Assembly (NCBI GenBank): GCA_963709485.1
Contig: CAVPWE010000006.1
Span: 124,001-188,000, forward strand
Direction of reading: 5' to 3'
DNA: 64,000 bases
From: JAXDBM01 sp963709485
Lineage (GTDB): Bacteria; Desulfobacterota; Syntrophia; Syntrophales; Fen-1087
In this document: positions 9,295-18,833 of the stretch, one piece after another
Layout: every line of letters begins with the position of its first letter
Numbering within the stretch: position 1 is the first letter of the stretch
Notes under the pieces: generated by a model
What the model saw: only the letters and a program-made list of their open reading frames with translations
Told to the model about the DNA's origin: nothing
Databases searched by the model: none
Program-made: the position numbers and the translations under genes

Positions 9295-9535
9295 AACGCC
9301 CCTCCTGATCGCAGTGCGAACCCCTTTTAAACGGCTCCTCTGTCGTGGGTTCTCGCAAAACGGAATTGGAAACCCCGGAAAACGGCTGCGCCACAGGCTG
9401 AAATCCGCTTTGCGAGAAAAAAAGAGGAAAAGGTTTGAAAACGATGAGCCGCCGCTTTCCGGAATTCCGGGAAATCGCCGATTCGCGGCTTGCCGTCACA
9501 GATTCACGGCATATCAAGGCTCTTGAATGCTTCCA

Positions 9536-9802
9536 TCACGAGGCGCTGATCTGACGGTATTTTTCATAGCATTCCCGGCTGCAGAAACAGACCGTCTTGC
9601 CGTCAATGGTCGCCTTGTAGGCCTGGCTGACCGGCAGATAGGCATGACAGCAGGGGTCCTCAACCAGGTCCTCTGTTTTTTCCGGCATCTTTTGGGTGGG
9701 CAGCGGATCCGCCGTTTTCACCGACGAATTAAACAGCCATTTCGCCATCCGGTACAGCAGGTAAAAAATGACGATGGTGACGACGATGCGGACAATAAGC
9801 AT
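9536..9802 (-). CDS. Small membrane-anchored TRASH/PP0621-like metal-site protein
   Basis: An 88-residue protein with an N-terminal membrane helix (about residues 3-18) and a C-terminal Cys cluster: DPCCH at 50-53, then CFC at 72-74 and C78. The order DPxC...FCSxxC matches the YHS/TRASH-like treble-clef metal sites of PP0621-family proteins; the function of these is not established. It lies 11 bases after folK on the same strand. Confidence 0.65.
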   Translation of the reverse strand: MLIVRIVVTIVIFYLLYRMAKWLFNSSVKTADPLPTQKMPEKTEDLVEDPCCHAYLPVSQAYKATIDGKTVCFCSRECYEKYRQISAS

Positions 9803-9813
9803 GTTCTCCCTCG

Positions 9814-10317
9814 TTAACCGATCCGTTCAACCAGGCTGTCATCCTGAAGCCGGTCCAGGAGTCCCTGGATGGAGACGCCGAAAGCCGGGTGAATGACATA
9901 GGGTGCGATTTCATGAAAAGGGATCAGCACAAAACGCCTTCTGTGCATTTGCGGATGGGGAATGGTCAGATCCGGCTGTTGTACGACCTCCTGTCCGTAA
10001 AGCAGCAGGTCAAGGTCAATAACCCTGGGTCCGCCCTGCCGTTCCCTCACCCTGCCCATGTCCTGTTCGATCCCCTGCAGCGCATTCAGCAAATCGAAGG
10101 CTGTCATCGCCGTCCGGACCTCGACCACAGCGTTGACAAACCATGGCTGCTCCCGAAGGCCGACCGGCTCGGACCGGTAGAAGGAAGATCCCCGCAGAAG
10201 CTTCAGGCCCGGCGTTGCATTCATCCGCTCCAATGCTTCCCGGCACTGCTCCACGGGTTTTCCGAGATTGGCTCCCACCCCGACAAAGGCGATCGTTCCG
10301 TTGCGACCTTCAATCAA
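9814..10317 (-). CDS. folK: 2-amino-4-hydroxy-6-hydroxymethyldihydropteridine diphosphokinase
   Basis: A 167-residue HPPK that transfers pyrophosphate from ATP to the pterin in folate synthesis. Seen: N-terminal VGVGANLG, the middle segment SSFYRSEPVG, and the signature GGPRVIDLDLLLYG carrying the metal-binding Asp pair, then PHPQMHRRRFVL. The start used is a TTG at 10317, 13 bases after the dapB stop; a second TTG lies 6 bases further in. It continues the lysA-dapA-dapB run. Confidence 0.93.
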   Translation of the reverse strand: MIEGRNGTIAFVGVGANLGKPVEQCREALERMNATPGLKLLRGSSFYRSEPVGLREQPWFVNAVVEVRTAMTAFDLLNALQGIEQDMGRVRERQGGPRVIDLDLLLYGQEVVQQPDLTIPHPQMHRRRFVLIPFHEIAPYVIHPAFGVSIQGLLDRLQDDSLVERIG

Positions 10318-10330
10318 TCCCGTCTCGGCC

Positions 10331-11137
10331 TCAGGCTTTCAATCCCAATACATCCTGCATGTCGTAAAGGCCGTTTTTCCGTCCGACAATCCACTTCGCC
10401 GCGCGGATCGCTCCCTTGGCAAAGTTGTCCCGGCTGTGGGCCCGGTGGATAAATTCCAGCCGCTCCCCGACGGCCCCGAACATCACGTTGTGCTCGCCGA
10501 CAATATCGCCGGCACGGAGAGTCTGGATGCCGATTTCGGTTTTCGTCCGCTCCCCGATCATCCCTTTTCTCGTGTACACCCCTTCCTTGTCGAGGTCCCG
10601 CCTCAGGGCCTTGGCAATGATCTGCGCCATCTTCATGGCCGTGCCGCTGGGGGCATCCTTCTTCAAATGATGATGGGATTCCACGATTTCCACGTCGTAG
10701 TCGTCCCCCAGGATACGGGCTACGTCGTCCAGAACCTTGAACATGACATTGACGCCCACGCTCATGTTGGGCGCAAGGACACAGCGCGCCTTTTTGGCGA
10801 GTTGCGCCGCTTTTTTCATTTCCTCGGCCGTGAAGCCCGTGCTGCCGATCACGATGGCCCTTTTCTTCTTCGCGGCCAGTTCCAGGTGGCGGAGCGAAAC
10901 TTCATGATTCGTGAAGTCGATGACCACATCCCCCTTCTCGATGCAGGCGCCGAGATCGTCATCGACCCGGACGCCCATCCTGCCCAGACCGAGCGCCTCC
11001 CCGATGTCTTTTCCCACCAGGGGATGCCCCTCTTGCTCGACGGCGCCGACCACTTTGATGTCCTTCGCCGCGGAAATCAGCGTGATGATCCGGCCGCCCA
11101 TCCTTCCGCCCGCTCCCGTGACAACCGCTTTAACCAT
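10331..11137 (-). CDS. dapB: 4-hydroxy-tetrahydrodipicolinate reductase
   Basis: A 268-residue enzyme that reduces hydroxy-tetrahydrodipicolinate with NAD(P)H in the diaminopimelate/lysine pathway. Seen: N-terminal dinucleotide fold GAGGRMGGRI, the GSTGFT segment, and the catalytic motif SHHHLKKDAPSGTA. Normal length. It starts 10 bases after dapA, whose product supplies its substrate. Confidence 0.96.
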   Translation of the reverse strand: MVKAVVTGAGGRMGGRIITLISAAKDIKVVGAVEQEGHPLVGKDIGEALGLGRMGVRVDDDLGACIEKGDVVIDFTNHEVSLRHLELAAKKKRAIVIGSTGFTAEEMKKAAQLAKKARCVLAPNMSVGVNVMFKVLDDVARILGDDYDVEIVESHHHLKKDAPSGTAMKMAQIIAKALRRDLDKEGVYTRKGMIGERTKTEIGIQTLRAGDIVGEHNVMFGAVGERLEFIHRAHSRDNFAKGAIRAAKWIVGRKNGLYDMQDVLGLKA

Positions 11138-11146
11138 GGCCCCCTC

Positions 11147-12025
11147 CTATGCCTGAATCAGGCCGTAACCGATCATGACCTTTTTCAGCTTTTCGTAATT
11201 CCCGTCGGACATCTTGTACAGCGGCAGGCGGACTTCATAGGAAATCTTCTTCATCATCGCCAGGGCCGCCTTGACCGGCGTCGGGTTGGTTTCAATGAAG
11301 AGGGAATCGATCAGCGGCGACATCTTGTGATGCAGCGCCCTCGCCTTCCCGAGATCGCCCGCGTCGAAGGCGTCCACCAGAGCCGCCATGTCCGCCGGCG
11401 CAACGTTGGAAATGACGGAAATGACGCCTCTGCCGCCCATGGACATCAGCGGCAGGGTGAAAAGGTCGTCCCCGGAGAGCACGTCGAAATCAGGCCCGCA
11501 AAGGCTGATGACGTCGCTCATCTGCTTGATGGAGCCGGAGGCCTCTTTCACGCCGACGATATTCTTGATTTTGGCAAGCCGGGCCAGGGTGTCCGGATTG
11601 ATGTTGACGCCGGTCCGGCCGGGAATGTTGTAGATGATGATGGGAATCCGCACCGCCTCGGCAACCGCCTTGTAATGCTGATACAGCCCTTCCTGTGTCG
11701 GCCGGTTGTAGTAGGGGGCAACCATCAGGGCCCCGTCCGCGCCGGCCTCATGGGCATGCCGGGTCAGGCGGATGGCTTCCGCCGTGCTGTTGGAGCCGGT
11801 CCCGGCGATGACCGGCACCCTCTTGTTAACGGCATCGATCACAATCTCGATCACCCGGTCATGCTCCTCATGCGACAGGGTGCTGGATTCGCCCGTTGTT
11901 CCGCACGGAACAATCCCGTCGGTACCGTTTTTAATCTGAAACTCCACCAGCTTTCTCAATGACGCTTCATCGACTTTCCCCTTTTTGAACGGTGTCACGA
12001 TGGCAACAATGGCTCCTCTGAACAT
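11147..12025 (-). CDS. dapA: 4-hydroxy-tetrahydrodipicolinate synthase
   Basis: A 292-residue TIM-barrel aldolase that condenses pyruvate with aspartate semialdehyde. The Schiff-base Lys is K160 (VGVKEASG), the catalytic Tyr is Y132 (YNIPGRTG), and the N-terminal CGTTGES motif is present. Normal length and ATG start. It lies between lysA and dapB in one unit. Confidence 0.96.
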   Translation of the reverse strand: MFRGAIVAIVTPFKKGKVDEASLRKLVEFQIKNGTDGIVPCGTTGESSTLSHEEHDRVIEIVIDAVNKRVPVIAGTGSNSTAEAIRLTRHAHEAGADGALMVAPYYNRPTQEGLYQHYKAVAEAVRIPIIIYNIPGRTGVNINPDTLARLAKIKNIVGVKEASGSIKQMSDVISLCGPDFDVLSGDDLFTLPLMSMGGRGVISVISNVAPADMAALVDAFDAGDLGKARALHHKMSPLIDSLFIETNPTPVKAALAMMKKISYEVRLPLYKMSDGNYEKLKKVMIGYGLIQA

Positions 12026-12042
12026 AAACCCTCCTGTAAATT

Positions 12043-13302
12043 TTATTGGCTTAAAAAATTCGGAATCTCCTCTCCCCTGATCATATCTTCATAGGTTTCC
12101 CGCTGCCGGATCACATAAAACCGCTCATCCTTCACGAGAACCTCTGCCGCACGCGGACGGGAGTTGTAGTTCGACGACATGGTGAAGCCATAGGCGCCGG
12201 CACTCATCACAGCCATGAATTCGCCCCTTTCAAAGGCCGGCATGCGGCGCTCCTTGGCCAGATAATCGCCGGACTCGCAGATCGGCCCCACCACATCGGC
12301 CTGAATCATGGACCTTTCCCGCCGCACGACCGGCTGAATCTGATGGTAGGAGTGATAGAGGCTGGGGCGAATCAGATCGTTCATCCCCGCATCGACAACG
12401 ATGAACTTCTTGCCCTGGTTCGATTTGGTGTAGAGGACTTTCGTCACCAGAACCCCGGCATTCCCCACAATCACGCGGCCGGGCTCAAAAATAAAGGTGC
12501 AGGCAAGATCCTTTGCCGACGCCATGATGGCCCTGGCGTATTCAACCGGATGCGGGGGCTGCTCCTCGTTGTAGGTGATGCCCAGCCCGCCGCCCAGATC
12601 GAGATAGCGGATGTCCATCCCCTCCTCCCGGAGAAGCCGAACGAGGCTTTTCAGGCGCTCCAGCGCATCCACGAAGGGCGATATCTTCGTCAACTGGGAC
12701 CCGATGTGGCAGCTTACCCCCTTGATCTCAAGCCAAGGCATTTCTTTCGCCAGCCGGTATTCCGCCAGCGATCTCTCAATGTCGATGCCGAACTTGTTTT
12801 CCTTGAGCCCCGTCGATATGTAGGGATGGGTCTGCGGATCGACATCCGGATTGACCCGAAGCGCGATGCCGGCCTTCAGGCTTAACTTTTTCGCACGGGC
12901 GTGAATCTCCTGCAGCTCCTGGGAGGACTCGACATTGAACATCAGGATGCCGGTCTTCAGGGCATATTCGATTTCATCCGTTCGTTTCCCCACTCCGGAA
13001 TAGACCACCCTGCCGGGATCAGCGCCCGCCCTAAGGGCGCGGAAGAGCTCACCGCCGGAAACGATATCCACGCCGCCCCCTTCCGAGGTGAAAATCCGGA
13101 GGATGGCAATATTGGAATTGGACTTGACGGCGAAGCAGATGAGGTGGGGAATTTCTGCGAAGGCCTCATCGAAGACGTGAAAATGATTTTTCAGGGTCCG
13201 GTGACTGTAGAGGTAGAACGGGGTCCCCACTTCTCCGGCAATGGCGGAAACGGGCACGCTTTCGCACCAGAGCTGCTCATCCGTGTAGTGAAAGTCGTGC
13301 AT
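12043..13302 (-). CDS. lysA: Diaminopimelate decarboxylase
   Basis: A 419-residue PLP enzyme of the alanine racemase fold that makes L-lysine from meso-diaminopimelate. The PLP Lys is K60 in CFAVKSNSN, the glycine-rich phosphate site is DLGGGLG, and the second-subunit Cys lies in CESGDYLAK. Normal length. It stands 35 bases after the lipoprotein gene and 17 bases before dapA. Confidence 0.96.
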   Translation of the reverse strand: MHDFHYTDEQLWCESVPVSAIAGEVGTPFYLYSHRTLKNHFHVFDEAFAEIPHLICFAVKSNSNIAILRIFTSEGGGVDIVSGGELFRALRAGADPGRVVYSGVGKRTDEIEYALKTGILMFNVESSQELQEIHARAKKLSLKAGIALRVNPDVDPQTHPYISTGLKENKFGIDIERSLAEYRLAKEMPWLEIKGVSCHIGSQLTKISPFVDALERLKSLVRLLREEGMDIRYLDLGGGLGITYNEEQPPHPVEYARAIMASAKDLACTFIFEPGRVIVGNAGVLVTKVLYTKSNQGKKFIVVDAGMNDLIRPSLYHSYHQIQPVVRRERSMIQADVVGPICESGDYLAKERRMPAFERGEFMAVMSAGAYGFTMSSNYNSRPRAAEVLVKDERFYVIRQRETYEDMIRGEEIPNFLSQ

Positions 13303-13337
13303 GGGCGCTCAATCCTCTGACTTCGATCTTCCGCTGC

Positions 13338-13808
13338 TTATTCGTTAACCGGGATCTTCAAATAGTCCGCTTCCGCCCGGTTGGATTCCTCGCTGCACAT
13401 TCCGGACCGGTTGCAGCCCGCGATGGAATAACTGTAAAGATGACCCGGCCTGATTGTCGCATCGCCGTAAATCAATTTGCCGTCGTCTTCCTTCTGCAGG
13501 CGCGCGTCTTCCGCAGACAGCTCGACGAGAAGGGTGTGCTTGCGGGGGCAGTCCGGGCAGTCCGTGCCATCCGTTTCCAGCTCGCTTCTGAAGATCCGGA
13601 ACCGGGTCATCTGGGAAGGCTCTCCGGGAATGCTCCAGCGCAGCAGCATCATGTTCCCGGCAAGCTTCACCTCGAGATCGGCAACGGACTTGAGCCGGAT
13701 CACTTCGGGCGGCGCGGGATCCGCCTTCACGCCGCACCCCTGAAAGAATGCTGCAGTCATCAGCAGCGAAGCCACGGCAAAGATGAACATCCCTCTCTGT
13801 TTATTCAT
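13338..13808 (-). CDS. Small lipoprotein with fibronectin-like fold
   Basis: A 156-residue lipoprotein. A signal peptide ends in the lipobox FQGC, followed by a region with fibronectin-type features (LRWSIPG, FRIFRSE, YSYSIAG). The Cys pair CPDC and another pair CNRSGMC are visible. The ATG at 13808 is chosen because GGAGG lies just upstream; it overlaps the end of argH by 8 bases. A longer frame from TTG 13823 is less likely. Similar small lipoproteins often sit between argH and lysA; the role is unknown. Confidence 0.75.
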   Translation of the reverse strand: MNKQRGMFIFAVASLLMTAAFFQGCGVKADPAPPEVIRLKSVADLEVKLAGNMMLLRWSIPGEPSQMTRFRIFRSELETDGTDCPDCPRKHTLLVELSAEDARLQKEDDGKLIYGDATIRPGHLYSYSIAGCNRSGMCSEESNRAEADYLKIPVNE

Positions 13809-15186
13809 TCGACCCGCCTCCAATTTTCGCCAGGCGCTTCAATACCACTTTTTCGGCCGTGCCGCCATAGCTGCTCTTTGCGTTGACGGCGTTTACCGCC
13901 TTCAGGCAATGGTAGACATCGCTGCCGAAACCCCTGTAAAATTTCCGGTATTCGCCGAGCGTCAGTTCCGGAAGCGACTTCTTGTTGTCAATGCTGTACG
14001 CGACCAGGCGCCCCACGATGCCGTGGGATTCCCGAAAGGGAACGCCTTTCATCACGAGATATTCCGCCAGATCGGTTGCGGTGGAATATCCCTCCACCGC
14101 CCCTTCCCGCATTCTCGCCCTGTCGAACCGAAGGTGTCCGATCATGGATGCCAGGTTCTTCAGGCACCCTTTCACCGTGTCCACTGTGTCGAAAAGCGGC
14201 TCCTTGTCCTCCTGAAGATCGCGGTTGTAGGTCATGGGGAGCCCCTTCAGAAGGGTCAGCAGGGATACCAGGTGTCCGTAGACGCGGCCCGTCTTGCCCC
14301 GGATCAGTTCGGCGACATCGGGATTCTTTTTCTGGGGCATGATGCTGCTTCCCGTGGTGAAGGCATCCGATATTTCGACGAACCCGAACTCACTGCTCGA
14401 CCAGAGAATCAGGTCCTCGCAGAAGCGGCTGAGATGCATCATGATCATACAGGCGGCAAAGATGAATTCCGAGACAAAATCGCGGTCCGAAACCGCATCC
14501 ATGCTGTTTTCCGAGACGGCCGGGAAGTTCAGGAGCGCCGCCACCTGTTCCCGGTCGATCGGCAGGCCCGTTCCCGCCAAAGCCGCCGCGCCCAGCGGCA
14601 TGACATCGACCCTTTTGGCACAGTCCCGAAGCCGGGCATCGTCCCGGTCGAGCATCTCCCAGTACGCCAGCAGGTGGTGCGCCAGCAGGACCGGCTGCGC
14701 CTTCTGGAGATGCGTGTAGCCCGGCATGATCGTCTTGATTTCCTTTCGGGCCAGATCCATCAGCGCTTTCTTAAGGCCTGAAAGCAGATTAAGGACCTGG
14801 CGGATTTCATCCCGCAGGTACAGACGCACATCGAGTGCCACCTGGTCATTCCGGCTCCGTCCGGTATGGAGTTTGCCGCCGGTTTCGCCGATGCGGCCGA
14901 TCAGGCTCTTTTCGATCGCCATATGGATATCTTCGTCATCCGGATTAAAGACAAAGCGGTCCGCTTCGATATCCTTTTCAATGGCCCTCAGACCGGCGAC
15001 AATGGCCTTTTCCTCTTTTCTCGTGATGATCTTCCGGGAAGCCAGCATGCGGGCATGGGCGATGCTTCCCGCGATGTCCTGGCGATAGAGCCGCCGGTCG
15101 AAATGAATCGACGCCGTAAAGGCTTCCACATCCCTGTCCGTGGGTTCCTGAAACCGTCCCCCCCAGGGTTTTTTCCGAGTCGTCAT
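13801..15186 (-). CDS. argH: Argininosuccinate lyase
   Basis: A 461-residue member of the fumarase/aspartase superfamily that splits argininosuccinate to arginine and fumarate. The signature loop SSIMPQKKNP is complete, and the conserved HTGRSRNDQ and TYNRDLQEDK regions are seen. Normal length. The start ATG overlaps the argG stop by 4 bases (ATGA), so the two are translationally coupled. Confidence 0.97.
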   Translation of the reverse strand: MTTRKKPWGGRFQEPTDRDVEAFTASIHFDRRLYRQDIAGSIAHARMLASRKIITRKEEKAIVAGLRAIEKDIEADRFVFNPDDEDIHMAIEKSLIGRIGETGGKLHTGRSRNDQVALDVRLYLRDEIRQVLNLLSGLKKALMDLARKEIKTIMPGYTHLQKAQPVLLAHHLLAYWEMLDRDDARLRDCAKRVDVMPLGAAALAGTGLPIDREQVAALLNFPAVSENSMDAVSDRDFVSEFIFAACMIMMHLSRFCEDLILWSSSEFGFVEISDAFTTGSSIMPQKKNPDVAELIRGKTGRVYGHLVSLLTLLKGLPMTYNRDLQEDKEPLFDTVDTVKGCLKNLASMIGHLRFDRARMREGAVEGYSTATDLAEYLVMKGVPFRESHGIVGRLVAYSIDNKKSLPELTLGEYRKFYRGFGSDVYHCLKAVNAVNAKSSYGGTAEKVVLKRLAKIGGGSNE

Positions 15187-16478
15187 CGTTCGATCACGGC
15201 CGCTTCCGATTTCGGTTTTCGTTTGTTTTTCACCTGCCGCCCGCTGACAGCCGATCTTTTCCGTTTTCCCCTGCCCAGCAGGGACTCGATGCGGAGCCGC
15301 AGGCCGTTGAGCCGGATGAAGCCGGTCGCGTCCTTCTGGTCGTAGACGCTGTCTTTTTCAAAAGTGGCAAAATCTTCATGGTACAGCGAATAGGGAGACT
15401 TTCTGCCCACCACGATGCTGTTTCCCTTGTACAGCTTCATCCGGGCCGTTCCAGTGACGTTTTCCTGGGATGCGTCCATCATTTTCTGCAGCACCTTCAT
15501 CTCCGGCGAGTACCAGAAGCCGTTGTAGGCCAACTGGGAATACTTGGGAATCAGCGAATCCCGCATCCGCATCACTTCCCGGTCCATGGTAATCGATTCC
15601 ACAGCCCGGTGGGCGGCCCACAGAACAGTCCCCCCGGGCGTCTCGTAGACTCCGCGGGATTTCATCCCGACAAAACGGTTTTCCACCATGTCCACCCGGC
15701 CGATGCCGTTGGCGCCGGCAATCCGGTTGAGGCGCTCCATCAATCCGGCGGGACTCATTTTCTTTCCGTCCACCGCAACGGGGTTCCCGCGCTCGAAAGT
15801 AATTTCCACGTAGGTGGCCTTGTCCGGTGCGGCTTCGGGCGAGACCGTCAGAACAAACATGTCCTCGGGCGCTTCCGCCCAGGGATCTTCCAGAATGCCG
15901 CCTTCGTGGGAAATGTGCAGCAGGTTCCGGTCGCTGCTGTAGGGCTTCTCCCGTGTCACCAGCGGGACGGGGATGTTGTGTTTCTCGGCGTAATCGAGCA
16001 TGGACTCCCGGGAATCGAAGCTCCAGTTTTCGTCCTTCCAGGCGGAAATGATTCGGATCGACGGATTCAGGGCGATGTAGGTCAACTCGAACCGGACCTG
16101 GTCGTTGCCCTTTCCCGTCGCGCCGTGACAGACCGCATCGGCCCCTTCCATCCGGGCAATTTCGATCTGCCGCTTGGCGATCAGGGGCCTTGCCAGCGAC
16201 GTGCCCAGCAGGTAGGTCCCCTCATAGATCGCATTGGCCCTCAGCGCCGGGAAGACGAAATCCCGGGCGAATTCCTCCCTCAGGTCATCGATATAGATCT
16301 TGCTGGCGCCGGTCCGGATCGCTTTTCGCTTCAGGCCGGTGAGCTCTTCCTTCTGGCCGACATCCGCGGCGAAGGCGATGACTTCGCACCGGTAGGTTTC
16401 AATCAGCCATTTTACAATCACCGATGTGTCCAACCCCCCTGAATAGGCGAGAACGACCTTCCTGATTTTCTTTTTCAA
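15183..16478 (-). CDS. argG: Argininosuccinate synthase with basic C-terminal tail
   Basis: A 431-residue enzyme that joins citrulline and aspartate with ATP. The N-terminal P-loop AYSGGLDTS is complete and the family body ends near GLRLRIESLLG. About 30 further residues, mostly Lys/Arg/Ser, follow; most homologues of this type stop near 400. This tail reads in frame right up to the argH overlap. The 185 bases between argF and argG hold no gene. Confidence 0.95.
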   Translation of the reverse strand: MKKKIRKVVLAYSGGLDTSVIVKWLIETYRCEVIAFAADVGQKEELTGLKRKAIRTGASKIYIDDLREEFARDFVFPALRANAIYEGTYLLGTSLARPLIAKRQIEIARMEGADAVCHGATGKGNDQVRFELTYIALNPSIRIISAWKDENWSFDSRESMLDYAEKHNIPVPLVTREKPYSSDRNLLHISHEGGILEDPWAEAPEDMFVLTVSPEAAPDKATYVEITFERGNPVAVDGKKMSPAGLMERLNRIAGANGIGRVDMVENRFVGMKSRGVYETPGGTVLWAAHRAVESITMDREVMRMRDSLIPKYSQLAYNGFWYSPEMKVLQKMMDASQENVTGTARMKLYKGNSIVVGRKSPYSLYHEDFATFEKDSVYDQKDATGFIRLNGLRLRIESLLGRGKRKRSAVSGRQVKNKRKPKSEAAVIER

Positions 16479-16663
16479 ATCATGACCTCCTTGAATGTTA
16501 TAACGCTATCGCGATCGCCTTGACAGACCCTGACCGTGGCGGAAAAGATCCCGCGTGCACGGCAAAGCCGCGCGTCAAAGTTCCGTTTACGGATGATGCG
16601 GGCAATCGCCGATTCCACTCCAGTTCAAACCCTCCGGAACCGGCATGCCACGCGTCCGGCAAT

Positions 16664-17572
16664 CTACATGAGAATTTCCATGATCGCCTTTTGAACGTGC
16701 AGGCGGTTCTCGGCCTGATCCACCACGACGGACTGGGGACCGTCGATCACCTCTGCGGTAATTTCCTCATCCCGGTGCGCGGGAAGGCAATGCATTACAA
16801 TAGCATCCCTGCCGGCAGTTTCAAGCAGTTTTTTCGTGACCTGGTAGGATTTGAAAATCCTCGCCCGCTCTTCCTTTTCGGCCTCCTGCCCCATGCTGGC
16901 CCAGACATCCGTGTAGATGACATCGGCGCCCGCGGCCGCCTCAGCGGGATTCCGAAAAAGCGTCACGCCCCGCTTGGCCTCCCGCGCCGCCCTCTCGAAA
17001 ATAAAGGCATCCGGCACATACCCTTCCGGGCACGCAAGGGCCAGATGAAAGGGAAGCCTGGCCGCCGCGTTCAGCCAGGAGTTGGCCACGTTGTTGCCGT
17101 CTCCGATGTAGGCGATCTTCAGGCCCTCATAGGTCCCCTTTTTTTCGATGATGGTAAAAAGATCGCTCAGGATCTGGCAGGGATGAAGAAGGTCCGTCAG
17201 ACCGTTGATCACGGGAATCGCCGCATGGCGGGCGAATTCCTCCACCGCCTCCTGGGCATAGGTCCGGATCATGATCCCGTTCAGATACCGGGACATGATC
17301 CTGGCCGTATCGTAAATCGACTCTCCACGGCCGATCTGCGTGTCCCGGCTGCTGAGAAAAAGGGCGATCCCGCCCAGCTGGAACATTCCGACCTCAAAGG
17401 ATATTCGCGTCCGTGTGGAGGACTTGTCGAAAATCATCCCCAGCGTTTTCCCGGCCAGCGGCGTGTGGCTTTCCCCGGCCTTGAGCATCCTCTTCAGCGT
17501 TGCCGCCTTGGCGAAGATCATTTCAAAATCGGCCGGGTCCAGATCATAAACGCTCAACAGGTCCTTTTTCAT
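16664..17572 (-). CDS. argF: Ornithine carbamoyltransferase
   Basis: A 302-residue enzyme that makes citrulline from ornithine and carbamoyl phosphate. The carbamoyl-phosphate motif SSTRTR and the ornithine-loop HCLPAHR are both present. Normal length. Its ATG overlaps the argD stop by 4 bases (ATGA). Confidence 0.96.
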   Translation of the reverse strand: MKKDLLSVYDLDPADFEMIFAKAATLKRMLKAGESHTPLAGKTLGMIFDKSSTRTRISFEVGMFQLGGIALFLSSRDTQIGRGESIYDTARIMSRYLNGIMIRTYAQEAVEEFARHAAIPVINGLTDLLHPCQILSDLFTIIEKKGTYEGLKIAYIGDGNNVANSWLNAAARLPFHLALACPEGYVPDAFIFERAAREAKRGVTLFRNPAEAAAGADVIYTDVWASMGQEAEKEERARIFKSYQVTKKLLETAGRDAIVMHCLPAHRDEEITAEVIDGPQSVVVDQAENRLHVQKAIMEILM

Positions 17573-18759
17573 GACTGTGTCAGCACCTCATCCAGGATCG
17601 TGACCGCATGGTCTGCATCCGCTTCCGTGATGATCAGCGGCGGCACAAACCTCAGGACATTGCCCGACCCGGAGGTGATGATGAGAAGCCCTCGTGCCAT
17701 GCAATGCCTTACAACCTCTGCGGCGTCGCCCGTCAGCTCCACGCCGATCATCAGCCCCCTTCCCCGGACTTCACGGATGCAGTCATGGGAACCCTGCAAA
17801 CGGAGCAGCCGTGCGATCAGATGGGACCCGACCCGCCGGCAATTCGCAAGGATGCCTTCTCCCAGAATGGTCTCGAACACGGCGATGCCTGCCGCCATGG
17901 CCAGCGGGTTGCCGCCGAATGTGGCCGCATGGCTTCCCGGCTGGAATGCGGATGCGATCCGGTCCGTCGTCAGCATCGCGCCCACGGGGATGCCGTTGCC
18001 CAGGGCTTTGGCCAGCGTCATGACGTCGGGCCGGACGCCGGATTGCTCGTAGGCGAACAGCGTCCCCGTTCGCCCGACGCCGACCTGCACTTCGTCGAGC
18101 AGCATCAGAATGCCGTGACGATCGCAGATGTCCCGCACACCCCGAAGGTAACCGGCATCGGGGACCTTGACACCGCCTTCCCCCTGGATCGGCTCCAGCA
18201 GCACGCCGCATGTCTTGTCGCCAATCGAGGCCTCCAGGGCCGGGAGGTCGTTGAAGGGCACATATTTGAAACCCTCCGGCAGCGGGGAGAATCCTGCCTG
18301 GAACTTTTCCTGGCCCGTCGCCGTGATCGTTGCCAGCGTCCTCCCGTGGAAGGAATCTCTCATGGTGATCAGCTCATACCGGCCGCCAAGCCGCTCATGG
18401 CCGTATTTCCTCGCCAGTTTGATGGCCGCCTCGTTGGCCTCCGCGCCGCTGTTGCAGAAAAACACCTTGTCGGCAAAAGATTGCTCGACCAGCATTCGGG
18501 CGAAACGAATCTGGGGCTCGATATGGTAGAGATTGGAGACATGCAGGAGTCTTGCGGCCTGCTCCTGGATGGCCGCCGTCACCTTCGGATGGGCATGGCC
18601 CAGGCTGCACACGGCAATGCCCCCGGCCATGTCCAGATATTCCCTGCCGTCGCTGTCCCAGACCTTCGCGCCGGCCCCCCGGACCAGCACCAGGGGGAAA
18701 CGCTTGTACGTGTTCACGATATACTGCCCGGACAGCCTGATCAGTTCTTCCGTTGTCAT
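17569..18759 (-). CDS. argD: Acetylornithine aminotransferase
   Basis: A 396-residue class III PLP aminotransferase that converts N-acetylglutamate semialdehyde to acetylornithine. Seen: CNSGAEANE at about 102-110, DEVQVGVGRTG, and PLP Lys K251 in LAKALGNG. The frame stays open upstream to 18957 inside argB, but the ATG at 18759 gives the usual family start. It lies 74 bases after the argB stop. Confidence 0.96.
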   Translation of the reverse strand: MTTEELIRLSGQYIVNTYKRFPLVLVRGAGAKVWDSDGREYLDMAGGIAVCSLGHAHPKVTAAIQEQAARLLHVSNLYHIEPQIRFARMLVEQSFADKVFFCNSGAEANEAAIKLARKYGHERLGGRYELITMRDSFHGRTLATITATGQEKFQAGFSPLPEGFKYVPFNDLPALEASIGDKTCGVLLEPIQGEGGVKVPDAGYLRGVRDICDRHGILMLLDEVQVGVGRTGTLFAYEQSGVRPDVMTLAKALGNGIPVGAMLTTDRIASAFQPGSHAATFGGNPLAMAAGIAVFETILGEGILANCRRVGSHLIARLLRLQGSHDCIREVRGRGLMIGVELTGDAAEVVRHCMARGLLIITSGSGNVLRFVPPLIITEADADHAVTILDEVLTQS

Positions 18760-18833
18760 TTTCTCATTCCCCGCATCCGGCGCATCAAAAGCCTGATGTC
18801 CGCCGGGAAGCCTGTTTTTTGAATTCCCGCTGC

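Noticed and set aside
9263..9517. An 84-codon minus-strand frame upstream of the transaldolase
   Set aside because: It overlaps the well-supported transaldolase start and has no family match. The 241-base gap is treated as non-coding.
10268..11962. A 564-codon plus-strand frame opposite dapA and dapB
   Set aside because: Antisense to two unmistakable genes, with no recognisable motif in its own translation.
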